Shown piece after piece: positions 1 through 8,867 of a stretch of 64,000 nucleotides of DNA (position 1 is the stretch's first letter; each line of letters begins with the position of its first letter). The stretch is from Nocardia sp. BMG111209 (GTDB lineage: Bacteria > Actinomycetota > Actinomycetes > Mycobacteriales > Mycobacteriaceae), in assembly GCF_000381925.1 (NCBI RefSeq), contig NZ_KB907309.1:992001-1056000 (forward strand), written 5' to 3'. Made by a program: the position numbers and the translations under genes. The notes under the pieces were generated by a model. It was given only the letters and a program-made list of their open reading frames with translations. It had not been told where the DNA came from and made no database searches.

Positions 1-197
1 GTACGCGCCATGAGCATTGCTGTAGCCAGCGCCGATGCCGCCCGCACCCGCGTGCGGGTATCGCCGCGAGAGCCGATTCCTCGCACGTGACATAGCCTAA
101 ACACTCGAGTAGGGAGCAGTCGCCACATCCGCAGTAAAAGCTGTGTCATTGGCCTTCGCTTCGCTCCGGCGGGTTCACGGTGTGGGAAACCAGCTGG
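1..197. other. Non-coding flank at the left window edge
   Basis: No reading frame with convincing actinobacterial codon bias is seen between the edge and the serS stop codon. An ATG on the minus strand at 11 could be the first codon of a gene running out of the window to the left, but only three codons are visible, so it is not called. Confidence 0.4.
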
Positions 198-1463
198 CTA
201 ACGACTCGGAGGCTTCAGCAAATCCGTGCCCACGAAGGGGACCAGCTCGGCCGGTACCCGGACCGAACCGTCCGCTTGCTGGTGGTTCTCCAGGAGGGCC
301 ACGATCCAGCGGGTCGTGGCGAGGGTGCCGTTGAGGGTCGCGGCGATCTGCGGTTTGTTGTTCTCGTCGCGGTAGCGGACCGACAGGCGGCGGGCCTGGA
401 ACGTGGTGCAGTTGGAGGTGGAGGTGAGCTCGCGGTAGGCGGCCTGGCTGGGCACCCACGCCTCGCAGTCGAATTTGCGCACGGCCGAGCTGCCCAGATC
501 GCCCGCGGCCACGTCGATCACCCGGTAGGGGACCTCGATGGCGGCCAGCATCTCCCGTTCCCAGGCCAGCAGGCGGCGATGCTCCTCGTCCGCCTCCTCC
601 GGGCGGCAGTAGACGAACATCTCGATCTTGTCGAATTGGTGCACGCGGATGATGCCGCGCGTGTCCTTGCCGTAGCTGCCCGCCTCGCGGCGGAAACAGG
701 AGGACCAGCCCGCGTAGCGCTTCGGACCGCCGCCGAGGTCGATGATCTCACCGGAGTGGTAGCCCGCCAGCGGCACCTCCGAGGTGCCGACCAGGTACAG
801 ATCGTCCTCCTCGAGGTGGTAGACCTCGGCGGAGTGCTGGCCCAGGAATCCGGTGCCCGCCATGATCTCCGGGCGCACCAGCACCGGCGGGATCATCATG
901 GTGAAGCCGTTGGCGACCGCCTTGCGGGCCGCCAGCTGCAGCAGGCCCAGTTGCAGCAGGGCGCCGTATCCGGTGAGGAAGTAGAACCGCGCGCCGGAGA
1001 CCTTGGCGCCGCGTTCCATATCGATGATGCCGAGGGCCTCGCCGAGTTCCAGGTGGTCCTTCGGCTCGAAGTCGAATTCGCGGGTGGCGCCGACCGTTTC
1101 GAGCACGATGTAGTCGTCCTCGCCGCCGGCCGGGGCGCCCTCCTGCACGACGTTGGAGATGGCGCGGGCCGCGGCGTCGAGTGCGGCGTCGGTGGTCTGC
1201 TCGACCGCCTCCGCCTCCTTGACCCGCCGGGAGAGTTCCGCACCCTGTTCGAGCAGACGGGTGCGCTCCTCCGGACTCGCCTTGCCGACCTTCTTGCCGA
1301 GTGTCTTGTGCTCGGCGCGCAACGTATCCGCGGCGGCGACCGCGGAACGGCGCGCGGAATCGGCCTCCAGCAGCGCGTCCACCAGGGCCGGGTCCTCACC
1401 GCGGGCCCGCTGGGAAGCGCGGACGACATCCGGGTTGTCGCGCAGGAATCGCAGGTCGATCAT
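198..1463 (-). CDS. serS: Seryl-tRNA synthetase
   Basis: Cytoplasmic class II aminoacyl-tRNA synthetase that charges tRNA-Ser (and tRNA-Sec where present) with serine. The 421-residue length is normal for bacterial SerRS. The N-terminus ([14 protein letters not shown]) starts the long antiparallel coiled-coil arm, roughly residues 30-110, that grips the tRNA variable arm. Class II motif 2 is visible as [18 protein letters not shown], and the C-terminal motif 3 region contains NGTLATTRW followed by the usual LLENHQ. The ATG at 1463 gives the standard N-terminus. It is transcribed away from the septum-formation gene; in M. tuberculosis serS (Rv3834c) has the same divergent neighbour. Identification is secure. 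Confidence 0.97.
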   Translation of the reverse strand: MIDLRFLRDNPDVVRASQRARGEDPALVDALLEADSARRSAVAAADTLRAEHKTLGKKVGKASPEERTRLLEQGAELSRRVKEAEAVEQTTDAALDAAARAISNVVQEGAPAGGEDDYIVLETVGATREFDFEPKDHLELGEALGIIDMERGAKVSGARFYFLTGYGALLQLGLLQLAARKAVANGFTMMIPPVLVRPEIMAGTGFLGQHSAEVYHLEEDDLYLVGTSEVPLAGYHSGEIIDLGGGPKRYAGWSSCFRREAGSYGKDTRGIIRVHQFDKIEMFVYCRPEEADEEHRRLLAWEREMLAAIEVPYRVIDVAAGDLGSSAVRKFDCEAWVPSQAAYRELTSTSNCTTFQARRLSVRYRDENNKPQIAATLNGTLATTRWIVALLENHQQADGSVRVPAELVPFVGTDLLKPPSR

Positions 1464-1565
1464 GGGGCCTCAGCCTAGTCGGTACGACCGGCGCGGCACC
1501 GTCGGGCCGTTGCGGGTGAACCTGCTCGTGGCGGCCACGCGACTGCGCTGCCATCATGGAGCGCG

Positions 1566-2684
1566 ATGCCACCCGATCTGCCGCCGCGCACCGCTCCGCC
1601 CGACTCGCCCGCTACCGGCGCGTCCACCGCCGTCTTCGCGCACGAGGCCGATTCCGCCGCTCCGGCCCCCGGCCGCCGGCCCCTGTTGCCGGCCCAGCGG
1701 ATCCGCTGGGGGCTGCTCGCCATCGCGGTCGGCGCCGTGGTGGCGGCGCTGGTCACGATGCTGATCAGTGGTTTCCGCAGTTCGCACGGGCTGGAGGCGC
1801 ACGATCCCGGTTCCACGGAACCGACCGGTCGCGCGCACTCCGCCTTCGGATCCTCCCGCCCCGGCGACTGCCTGACCTGGTCTTCGCCGAAGGCGCTGGA
1901 CCTCACCAAGGTCAACTGCGCGGACAAGCACCTGTTCGAGGTGACCGCCGAGATCGACCTGAGCAAATATCCGGGCAAGGAGTTCGGTCCGGGCAGCCGA
2001 TTCCCGGACATGCTGCGCTTCTCCGAACTGCGCGACGAGCACTGCGCCCCGGCGGCGGCGTCCTATCTGGGCGGCAAACTCGATCCGCGCGGCCGCTTCG
2101 TCGTCGGCATCATCAATCCGGGCGAGCCCGGCTGGGCGCACGGCGACCGCACCATCCGCTGCGGCCTGCAGGTGGTCAGCGCCACCGGCAGCGCCTCCCA
2201 GCCGGTCACCGGGCGGGTCCGCGACAGCGATCAGTCCCGCACCTTCGAGGTCGGCCAGTGCATCGGCATCGCGCAGAGCCTGCCCACCAACGAACCGGTC
2301 GACTGCGCGAAACCACATGCCTACGAGGTGATGTCGGCCGAGGATCTGAGCACGCGCTTCACCGGTGGTCCGCCGGCCAAGGACGACCAGGACAAGTTCA
2401 TGCAGGACGAGTGCGGCAAGGTGATCAACGACTATCTGGGCGGCCAGGACGCGCTGCTCGCCAAGACGCTCACCGCCTTCTGGGACAGTATCGACGCCCG
2501 CAGCTGGCTGGTCGGCAGCCGGAAGCTGAACTGCTTCGTGGGCAAGGGTTCCCAGGACGGTTTCTCGACGATCACCGGACCGGCCAAGGCGGACATCCTG
2601 ATCGACGGCCAGGCCCCGGTGCCGCCGCCCACCTCGGGCCGCTCGACTCCCGCCCCGCTGCCGGGCGCGGCGCCGCCGCGCTGA
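1566..2684 (+). CDS. Septum formation family membrane protein (Rv3835-like)
   Basis: A 372-residue protein with a Pro/Ala-rich cytoplasmic N-terminus, one transmembrane helix at about residues 48-69 (LLAIAVGAVVAALVTMLISGF) and a large extracytoplasmic part. That part has two similar segments, each with Cys pairs (GDCLTW..VNCADKH near residue 100 and GQCIGI..VDCAKPH near residue 235), the pattern of the actinobacterial septum-formation domain, and ends in a Pro-rich tail. The disulfide-forming Cys pairs and single helix suggest an anchored envelope protein. Its exact role is unknown; the family name comes from a link to cell division. It is divergent from serS and only 10 nt before the peptidase, matching the Rv3835-Rv3836 pair. 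Confidence 0.8.
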   Translation: MPPDLPPRTAPPDSPATGASTAVFAHEADSAAPAPGRRPLLPAQRIRWGLLAIAVGAVVAALVTMLISGFRSSHGLEAHDPGSTEPTGRAHSAFGSSRPGDCLTWSSPKALDLTKVNCADKHLFEVTAEIDLSKYPGKEFGPGSRFPDMLRFSELRDEHCAPAAASYLGGKLDPRGRFVVGIINPGEPGWAHGDRTIRCGLQVVSATGSASQPVTGRVRDSDQSRTFEVGQCIGIAQSLPTNEPVDCAKPHAYEVMSAEDLSTRFTGGPPAKDDQDKFMQDECGKVINDYLGGQDALLAKTLTAFWDSIDARSWLVGSRKLNCFVGKGSQDGFSTITGPAKADILIDGQAPVPPPTSGRSTPAPLPGAAPPR

Positions 2685-2694
2685 CGGGCCGGGC

Positions 2695-3045
2695 ATGACC
2701 GTCGCCATGCCGGAGCAGCGCTTCGCGGAACTGGTCTCCGACGCGCTCGACCTCATCCCGCCGGAACTGGCCCGCGCGATCGACAACGTGGTCGTGCTGA
2801 TCGAGCCGCGCAATCCGGAGGATCCGCAGCTGCTGGGCCTCTACCACGGCATCGCCCTCACCGAACGCGATACCTGGTACGGCGGTTCGCTGCCGGACAC
2901 CGTCACCATCTACCGCGAGGCCATCCTCGACATCTGCGCCACCGAGGAGGACGTGGTCGAGGAGGTCGTGGTCACCGTGATCCACGAGATAGCGCACTAT
3001 TTCGGCATCGACGAGGACCGTCTGCACGAATTGGGCTGGGGCTAG
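2695..3045 (+). CDS. Metallopeptidase family protein (zincin-like, Rv3836-like)
   Basis: Small 116-residue protein carrying the zinc-peptidase signature HEIAHYFG at residues 97-104 (His97, Glu98, His101), followed by acidic residues that may supply the third ligand. The family (formerly DUF1025) is about 110-150 residues long and is known mainly from structures; physiological substrates are not established. It lies 10 nt after the septum-formation gene and is probably co-transcribed with it. ATG at 2695 is used; a second ATG at 2707 is possible because neither has a strong ribosome binding site. There is no signal peptide, so it is probably cytoplasmic. Confidence 0.85.
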   Translation: MTVAMPEQRFAELVSDALDLIPPELARAIDNVVVLIEPRNPEDPQLLGLYHGIALTERDTWYGGSLPDTVTIYREAILDICATEEDVVEEVVVTVIHEIAHYFGIDEDRLHELGWG

Positions 3046-3048
3046 CGG

Positions 3049-3921
3049 TCACCGGTAGACCCGGACGTGGTCGACGAGCAGATTCGCGGGGAAGACCGTG
3101 GCGCTGTCCGGCGGTCCGGGCCACTCACCGCCGACGGCCAGGTTGAGCAGTATGTAGAACGGGTGATCGAAAACCCAGGTGTGCCCGGGTTTCAGGTCCG
3201 CGCGGGACAGCGTGTAGTAGCGGGCGTCGTCCAGGAACCACTCGATGCGGTCCGGTCCCCATTGCACGGCGTAGGTGTGGAAGTCGTCGGCGAGCCGCTG
3301 CCCGGCGGCCCGGAAGCCCTGGGAATAGCCGGGATCCGCGAATCCGGGCCCGTGGGCGGAGCCGTAGACGGTGCCGGGATCGTCGGCGATGGTCTCCATG
3401 ATGTCGATCTCGCCGTTGCCGGGCCAGGAATTCGTATCGATATCCGTGCCCATCAGCCAGAAGGCCGGCCACAACCCTTTGCCCGCAGGGATTTTCATCC
3501 GCGCCTCGAACCGGCCGTAGGTCTGGGCGAATCGTCCGAGTGTGGTGATCCGGCCGGAGGTGACATCGCACGGACCGTCGGGACACGGTGTCATCCCGGG
3601 CACTTGCTCACGGCGCGCGGAGATCACCAGATGTCCGGCGCCGTCCAGGGCGACGTTGGTCGCGCGATCGGTGTAGTACTGCCACTCGTGATTGCCCCAC
3701 TGCGGTTCGCCGCCGAGGTCGTAACCCCAGTTCGCCGGGTCGGGGCGGGCCCCGGCGGCGCCGGTGAACTCGTCTTGCCAGACCAGTTGCCGCACCGCCG
3801 GATCCGGGGCCGGCTCGGCGGTCGCGGTACCCGCGACGGTGAGCAGCGCGGCCGCCGTGAGGGCGGCGGCCGCGCCTCGGCTACCGGTGCGCGGGGGGCG
3901 GGATGCGGAGGGGACCATCAT
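3049..3921 (-). CDS. Secreted glycoside hydrolase family 16 (beta-glucanase/laminarinase type)
   Basis: Predicted exported endo-beta-glucanase. From the ATG at 3921 the protein is 290 residues, beginning with a basic stretch and an Ala-rich hydrophobic signal region (about residues 14-36). The GH16 catalytic signature EIDIMET is at 171-177, giving nucleophile Glu171, Asp173 and acid/base Glu176, the form with an extra residue typical of laminarinases. The domain ends in VDHVRVYR at the C-terminus. The frame stays open to 4077, but the ATG at 3921 has an AAAGG ribosome binding site 8 nt upstream and gives a clean signal peptide. Substrate specificity cannot be told from the sequence. It converges on the metallopeptidase gene, with 3 nt between them. 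Confidence 0.88.
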   Translation of the reverse strand: MMVPSASRPPRTGSRGAAAALTAAALLTVAGTATAEPAPDPAVRQLVWQDEFTGAAGARPDPANWGYDLGGEPQWGNHEWQYYTDRATNVALDGAGHLVISARREQVPGMTPCPDGPCDVTSGRITTLGRFAQTYGRFEARMKIPAGKGLWPAFWLMGTDIDTNSWPGNGEIDIMETIADDPGTVYGSAHGPGFADPGYSQGFRAAGQRLADDFHTYAVQWGPDRIEWFLDDARYYTLSRADLKPGHTWVFDHPFYILLNLAVGGEWPGPPDSATVFPANLLVDHVRVYR

Positions 3922-4130
3922 CTCGCAAACCTTTCGGCCGAGCCGACTTCCGCGATCCCGGCGGGACCGCACGAGTGATATTGCCGAGTGCCGCATGAGG
4001 ATTCGATGAGATCCCGCCGCGGTGCGCGATCGGGTACGGATCACCGGGTCGTCGGCAGGCCGGGGAAGGGCGGCCACGGCAGTGCTGATGGGCTAATCTG
4101 ATTACGCCGTCTCGAGAAGGAGTTCGAGCA

Positions 4131-4442
4131 ATGGTTGGCAATGTGCTCGTGCAACCCGAAGTGATTCTGGCCGCCGCCGCGGAACTGGACCTACTGGCCG
4201 AGCGCCTGGCCGGTGCCGCGACCCTCAGCGGTCCGGTGACCCATGTGCTCCCCTCGGGCGCCGAGGAGGTGTCGCTGATGGCGGCCGACCACTTCAATCA
4301 GGCCGCGGTCACCCACGACAACTCGGTCGCCCAGGGGATCCTCGAATTGCACCATGCCGCAGCGATGTTGCGGCAGCAGGTGGTCCAGTACGCGGCTCAG
4401 GACGCCGCACACGCCGCAGGTATCGCCGCCATCGAGGTGTAG
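4131..4442 (+). CDS. PE-family type VII secretion substrate
   Basis: A 103-residue helical protein with Pro9-Glu10 near the N-terminus and, near the end of the second helix, Tyr87-x3-Asp91 (YAAQD). That is the YxxxD/E type VII secretion signal of PE proteins. It has no C-terminal extension, so it is a bare PE domain. A strong GAAGGAG ribosome binding site precedes the ATG by 8 nt. It is followed 67 nt downstream by a PPE-like gene and then an EspG-like gene. In mycobacteria PE and PPE form a helical heterodimer that EspG delivers to the ESX machine. No ESX core genes (EccB-E, MycP) lie in this window, so the export system must be encoded elsewhere. Confidence 0.8.
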   Translation: MVGNVLVQPEVILAAAAELDLLAERLAGAATLSGPVTHVLPSGAEEVSLMAADHFNQAAVTHDNSVAQGILELHHAAAMLRQQVVQYAAQDAAHAAGIAAIEV

Positions 4443-4509
4443 GCCGCGGCCGATCCGGGGGAACCACAACCGGCACGGGGGCGGAAACAGCGAGTTCAGG
4501 GGAGACACG

Positions 4510-5691
4510 ATGACCGCAGGGATCACCGGGGTGTTCTGGTTACCCCGGCTGGCCGAGGGCAATTCGGCCGCACTCGAGACCGGGACGCACGCCGTACCCA
4601 TCTCGGCCGCCGCCACGGCGTGGGGCGCGTTGACGGGCGCCTGGGTGGATGCCACCGCGACCGTCGCCCGGGTGCTGGCCGAACTCGGCGCCGGCCTCGA
4701 GGGCGTCAACGGTGTGGCGGCGCTGAGCCGGCTCACCGGTTTCATCGGCTGGGCCGAACAGCAGGGCGCACTGTCCGCCGCGATGGGGATGAAGGCCGCC
4801 GCCAACGCCACCGCGTACACGGTCGCCTCGCTGGCCATGCCCAGCCTGCCGGAGATCGCGGCCGCCGATACCGCGCGTACGGTCGCGCACGCCTCCGGCG
4901 GCGATCTGGACGGCAGCGCCGAACTCGCCGAGGCCGCCAAGGCCGCGATCGATCTGCGCGCCGCGATGGTGATGGAGACCTACGAGGCCGCGACCACCGC
5001 GATCGTCACCACCCCGAACCAGTTCCCGCTGCCCCCGGCGATCGCGAACGGCGCGGGCTCCGCGGTCGACGGTCAGGACGCCGATCAGGCCTTCCAGGAC
5101 TCCGCGGCCGATCCGGCGCAGGCCGCGATCGCCGGCGTTCAGGCCGCGCTGAGCAATCCGGGCGTGACGGGCGCGCTCGACCAGGCCGCACATGTGGCCG
5201 GCACGGTGGTGAGCACCGGCGCCACCGCCGCGGGCGATGTCGCGGGCGGCGTGCTCAACGCCGCGACCGGCGGTATGCCCTCGCAGCTGCTGCCCTCCGG
5301 CTCGATGCCGCCGATGATGATGGGCGGCGTGGGCAACGCGGGCGCGGCGAGCCCGGCCGCGGTCACCCGCACCGTGTCCTACGGCGGCGGCTCGATCGGC
5401 AACAGCGGCAACAGCCTGCGGCTGCCCGAGGGCTGGGGCGCCGGCGGCGTGATCGGCGGCGGTCCGGCCGCCGCGACCGGCACCGATATCACCCTCGACC
5501 TCGAGGATCCGCATGCGGCGGGCCGCGGACAGGCCGTCGGCGGCAATCCGCTGCTGGGCTATCAGCCCCAGGAGGACGAGGACGAGGCCGACCATCAGGG
5601 CCCCGATTACCTGCGCGGCGAGCACTTCGCCGACGGCCGGGACATCGCCCCCGGGGTGATCGGCGCCGATCCGATGCCCAGTGGGCGCTAG
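4510..5691 (+). CDS. PPE-domain protein
   Basis: A 393-residue protein: an N-terminal helical domain of about 175 residues, then an Ala/Gly-rich tail with Gly repeats (residues 270-330) and an acidic end. The first helix motif is LPRLAEGNSAALETG, a divergent form of the PPE-type N-terminus with the Asn-Ser-Ala core kept but only one of the two prolines. Trp38-Gly39 sits at the helical turn. The ATG at 4510 has AGGGGAG 5 nt upstream; the frame is open further 5' but not needed. It ends directly at the GTG of the EspG-like gene. It probably pairs with the PE protein for export; the surface role of the tail is unknown. Confidence 0.75.
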   Translation: MTAGITGVFWLPRLAEGNSAALETGTHAVPISAAATAWGALTGAWVDATATVARVLAELGAGLEGVNGVAALSRLTGFIGWAEQQGALSAAMGMKAAANATAYTVASLAMPSLPEIAAADTARTVAHASGGDLDGSAELAEAAKAAIDLRAAMVMETYEAATTAIVTTPNQFPLPPAIANGAGSAVDGQDADQAFQDSAADPAQAAIAGVQAALSNPGVTGALDQAAHVAGTVVSTGATAAGDVAGGVLNAATGGMPSQLLPSGSMPPMMMGGVGNAGAASPAAVTRTVSYGGGSIGNSGNSLRLPEGWGAGGVIGGGPAAATGTDITLDLEDPHAAGRGQAVGGNPLLGYQPQEDEDEADHQGPDYLRGEHFADGRDIAPGVIGADPMPSGR

Positions 5692-6570
5692 GTGACGGTG
5701 CTCGGCGCGGGCCGCAGCCCGGCCGCGCTGGATGCGGTCGTGCTGTCGCTGGACGAGATGCAATATCTGCTCGAGGCGCTGCGCATCGATGAGGTCCCGG
5801 TGGTCCTGGACGCGATCGGCCGCTACGACCACGTGGCCGCGCACGACGCGGCGATGGCCGCGGCCGCCGCCGCGCTCACCGAGCGCGGACTGCTGATCGA
5901 TGACGCGGTGCACCGCGATCTGGCGGATCGGCTGCGCGCGCTGTACCTGCCGCACTGGGTACTGGCCGTCCGCTGGTACGTCGGCGACCGGGTGAACCGC
6001 TGCTGTATCGCGCACGGCGACGAGTTCGAGGTGACGGTCCTGCGCGGACCGGACTCGTACGTCGTCGACGAGGCGAGCCACGATCTGCCCGGCACCGTAC
6101 TGGCCGTACTCGGCGCGGCCGAACCGCTGGAGTTGTCCGGTATGAACGCGTTCACCGCGGATCTGAAGACGATCCTGCGCGACACCGCCGATGTCGACGC
6201 CACCACCGAGCGCCTCACCCGGGCCGGCAAGCCCGACCGCGACGCCCGGGTGCTCGCCTCGGCGCTGGTCGAGATCCATTCGCACGCCTCGGTGGTGGGC
6301 GTGGTGTACGGCGAGGGCACCCGCGAGATCAGCGACGGCACGGTGGCCGTCTACAACACCCGCAACGGTCGCTTCCTCGGCACCACCACCCGCGCCGACG
6401 ACGGCGTGCAGTGGACCTCGCTGGCCACCGGTACCCCGGCGCGGCTGCGCACCGCGGTCAAGGATCTGCTGGACCGGCTGCCGCTGCGCACCGATTTCGG
6501 GCCGCGGACCGGTCAGCCCATCGGATCGTCGACCGTCGGCTCCACATCGCCACCGAACGGCGGCGTGTAG
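5692..6570 (+). CDS. EspG-family ESX secretion-associated chaperone
   Basis: A 292-residue predicted cytosolic protein read from GTG 5692, which follows the PPE stop codon with no gap. Its start (SLDEMQYLLEAL), a central beta-rich segment, and the late VVGVVYG and WTSLATGTPARLRTAV segments are the layout of EspG proteins. These bind the exposed tip of the PPE partner and keep PE-PPE dimers soluble for the type VII secretion system. Translational coupling to PPE supports that pairing. The 3' end overlaps the convergent phosphatase gene by 58 bp, involving only poorly conserved C-termini of both. The family call is confident; which ESX system it serves is not visible. Confidence 0.78.
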   Translation: MTVLGAGRSPAALDAVVLSLDEMQYLLEALRIDEVPVVLDAIGRYDHVAAHDAAMAAAAAALTERGLLIDDAVHRDLADRLRALYLPHWVLAVRWYVGDRVNRCCIAHGDEFEVTVLRGPDSYVVDEASHDLPGTVLAVLGAAEPLELSGMNAFTADLKTILRDTADVDATTERLTRAGKPDRDARVLASALVEIHSHASVVGVVYGEGTREISDGTVAVYNTRNGRFLGTTTRADDGVQWTSLATGTPARLRTAVKDLLDRLPLRTDFGPRTGQPIGSSTVGSTSPPNGGV

Positions 6571-7217
6571 CGACCCCAGCGGACGCATTCCCAGCCGTCG
6601 AATTCCGGTGTGCCGTCCCGGTCGACGTAGCGCGGCAGCAGTTCGACCGTCTCGGTGTTGTCCAGGTGGTTGTGGGTGGTGAACGGCGGCGCCACGCCGC
6701 CGATCGCGCGGGCCACCAGCCGGATCGCGGCGCCGTGGCTGACCAGCAGGACATCGCCGGGCGCGGGATCCGCCGCGAGCGCCGCCGGGGTCAGCAGGTC
6801 GGCCCGCAGCCGCTCCACCACGGGCAGGCACCGATCGAGTACCGCCTGCCCGGACTCCCCGCCGGGCACACGAACATCCAGGTCGCCGAGATGCCAGGCA
6901 TGGTAGATCTCCTGGAAGGTGTCGTGCGCCGCCTCGGAACTCTCCCCTTCCAGATCGCCGACCTGGGCCTCGTACACGCCGTCGAGCACCTCGGCCGGCA
7001 CGCCGGTGACCGCCTCGATACAACTCGCGGTCTGCCGGGCCCGCAGCGCCTCCGAGCAGAACAGCCGGCGCGGCGGCGCCGGCAGATTCGCGGCGAAGGA
7101 TTTGGCCTGTGCCACACCACGTTCGGTGAGCGGCAGGCCCGGTAACCGGGTGTCGAGAATCTTCGCGACGTTGCCCTCGGTCTCGCCGTGCCGCACCAGG
7201 ATCAGCTTTCCCGTCAC
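6513..7217 (-). CDS. Histidine phosphatase family protein (phosphoglycerate-mutase-like)
   Basis: A 234-residue branch member of the histidine phosphatase superfamily. The catalytic motif LVRHGETEG follows directly after the N-terminus, and the second catalytic His is in LLVSHGAAIRLV. The GTG at 7217 overlaps the pheA stop as GTGA, so the two genes are translationally coupled. The frame stays open upstream, but that part is antisense shadow of pheA. M. tuberculosis has the same pair (Rv3837c with pheA Rv3838c). The substrate is not known from the sequence; mutase activity on phosphoglycerate is unlikely to be its main role. Confidence 0.88.
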   Translation of the reverse strand: MTGKLILVRHGETEGNVAKILDTRLPGLPLTERGVAQAKSFAANLPAPPRRLFCSEALRARQTASCIEAVTGVPAEVLDGVYEAQVGDLEGESSEAAHDTFQEIYHAWHLGDLDVRVPGGESGQAVLDRCLPVVERLRADLLTPAALAADPAPGDVLLVSHGAAIRLVARAIGGVAPPFTTHNHLDNTETVELLPRYVDRDGTPEFDGWECVRWGRYTPPFGGDVEPTVDDPMG

Positions 7218-8134
7218 AGGTCCGCCACCCCCTTCTTCAGATCCGCCAACCAGAAGGCCGACGGTTCGTCCGGCGGCGGCGGAGTACCGCTGGGCGACCC
7301 GGCCGGCCACGATCCCAGATAGCGGATCTGGCCGGCGGTTCGGTGCAGAGCCTTGAGCGCCTCGGCGACCGCGGTGTCCTCGATATGTCCCACGCAGTCG
7401 AGGTGGAAGCGGTAGGTACCCATGCCGGTGCGGGTGGGACGCGATTCGATGAAGGTGAGATCGACACCGCGGGTGGCGAATTCGTCCAGGGCCCGCATCA
7501 GCGCGCCGGGCTGTTTGGGCAGGTCCAGCACCACCAGCGAGGTGCGGTCGGCGCCGGTGGGCGGCGGCGCCGGCCGTGGCCGGGTGACCAGGACGAAGCG
7601 GGTCACCGCATGGTCGTAGTCGGCGACCCCGTCGGCCAGCACCTCGAGCCCCAGCCGTTCGCCGGCCAGGGTGGTCGACACCGCCGCGTCGGCATGGCCG
7701 CGCACCACATCCTCGGCCGCGGCGGCGTTGGAGGCGGAGGTGTACGACTGCGCCTGCGGCATCCGGTCCGCCAGCCACATCCGGACCTGGGCCAGCGCCA
7801 CCGGATAGGCCGCGACGGTCCGCGCGTCGGCGATCGTGACACCGGGCCGGGCCAGGATCGTGAAGGCCACATCCAATTCGGTCTCGGCGACGATCTGCAA
7901 CCGCGGGCCGATCGCGAGCGCGTCGAGGGTCGGGGCGATCGAACCGTCCACCGAACTCTCGATGGGCACCACCGCCCCCTCGGCCTCGCCCGCCCGGATC
8001 AACTCGAGCGCGGCGCCCTGACTGGGCGCGGCGATCCGTTCGACGGGGCCGTCGAAGGCTCCCGCCGCCTCCAACTCGGCGAGAGCCATCTCGGTGAAGG
8101 TTCCCGAGGGCCCGAAGTAGGCGATACGAGGCAC
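7214..8134 (-). CDS. pheA: Prephenate dehydratase
   Basis: Converts prephenate to phenylpyruvate in phenylalanine synthesis. The 306 residues comprise a periplasmic-binding-fold catalytic domain (from FGPSGTFTEMAL at residue 7, with the substrate loop ESSVDGS near residue 95 and the Thr-Arg-Phe catalytic motif TRFVLV near 183) and a C-terminal ACT domain containing the Phe-binding ESRPTR motif near residue 235. It is a stand-alone enzyme without chorismate mutase, as is usual in actinobacteria. ATG at 8134 gives the standard start. Confidence 0.96.
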   Translation of the reverse strand: MPRIAYFGPSGTFTEMALAELEAAGAFDGPVERIAAPSQGAALELIRAGEAEGAVVPIESSVDGSIAPTLDALAIGPRLQIVAETELDVAFTILARPGVTIADARTVAAYPVALAQVRMWLADRMPQAQSYTSASNAAAAEDVVRGHADAAVSTTLAGERLGLEVLADGVADYDHAVTRFVLVTRPRPAPPPTGADRTSLVVLDLPKQPGALMRALDEFATRGVDLTFIESRPTRTGMGTYRFHLDCVGHIEDTAVAEALKALHRTAGQIRYLGSWPAGSPSGTPPPPDEPSAFWLADLKKGVADL

Positions 8135-8236
8135 GGATACGACATTACTGTCCGATCGCCGGATCCGGCCGCGCTGCGCCTTCCGCGGGTGGGACGCTCC
8201 GCGACGCCACGCCGTAGGGCCGCCGCACCGGGCGTT

Positions 8237-8773
8237 TCAGCGCGGTGTCGCCACCTCCGGTGGTGTGGCCGTAAGTGGTGCCAATCCGCGGGTCACCGCA
8301 TCGGGCTCCGCGGTCTCGACGGCCAGCAACACCTCGCGCACCGCCGCCACCGCCGCCGGTCGCAGCCCGCGCAGGAACTCGAGATCGGGCGCGGCCAGGG
8401 CGGCCCGGATATCCATTCCGCACAGTGCCGCGGCGGTCCCGGCCACCACGGCCAGCGCCCGGTCGCCGGAGCGGGTCCGGGCCACGAATCCGGTGTCGGC
8501 GTGCGCGATCCCGGCCAGGAAGCCGGCCACCTCCTCGTCGGGAAGGTCCAGGTCCAGGACCGGCGCGGGCGACCGATCCACCTCGTCGCCGGGCCCGGCC
8601 GGGCTCGATACCGGACCCGCCGCACTCGGTGCCGGAGCGACCGGCGGCAGCGGGGCCGCAGCGGTTTGTCGGCGGACCAGTCCGTCGATCAGGCCGCGCG
8701 GTGGTGCCGGTGCCGCGGGCATGCCGAGGGTCAGGGGAACCGGTTCCGGGGTGGGAGCGGAGTCGTGCGGCAC
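8237..8773 (-). CDS. Hypothetical protein
   Basis: A 178-residue protein that I do not recognise. The first 70 residues are Pro/Ala-rich and probably disordered. The C-terminal half (from about LDLDLPDEEVAGFLAGI) looks like a compact helical domain with a single Cys and a repeated Ala-Leu heptad character. There is no signal peptide or membrane helix. It is transcribed divergently from the iron-box DUF2470 gene; its ATG at 8773 is only 48 nt from the edge of the iron box, so the regulator could affect both. Codon bias on this strand supports it over the longer opposite-strand frame. Confidence 0.55.
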   Translation of the reverse strand: MPHDSAPTPEPVPLTLGMPAAPAPPRGLIDGLVRRQTAAAPLPPVAPAPSAAGPVSSPAGPGDEVDRSPAPVLDLDLPDEEVAGFLAGIAHADTGFVARTRSGDRALAVVAGTAAALCGMDIRAALAAPDLEFLRGLRPAAVAAVREVLLAVETAEPDAVTRGLAPLTATPPEVATPR

Positions 8774-8798
8774 GTTTCGACCTTAATGACCGGAATGC

Positions 8799-8839
8799 TT
8801 GCGCGACCGGCCGGTATCACTTAGCTTAGGTTTACCTAA
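8799..8839 (+). promoter_or_regulatory. Promoter overlapped by an IdeR/DtxR-type iron box
   Basis: The 19-bp segment at 8821-8839, TTAGCTTAGGTTTACCTAA, matches the IdeR/DtxR consensus TTAGGTTAGSCTAACCTAA at 16 of 19 positions. A TTGCGC at 8799-8804 followed after 17 bp by TAGCTT (8822-8827) is a plausible sigma-A promoter, so the box would cover the -10 element and repress when iron is plentiful. The box is seen directly; the promoter and the sign of regulation are inferred. Confidence 0.8.
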
Positions 8840-8867
8840 CTATCGGTTCGGATCCCTGGAGGTTCGC

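Noticed and set aside
4540..7023. 827-residue minus-strand frame across PPE and EspG
   Set aside because: Arg/Gly-rich antisense shadow of the PPE and EspG genes without recognised domains.
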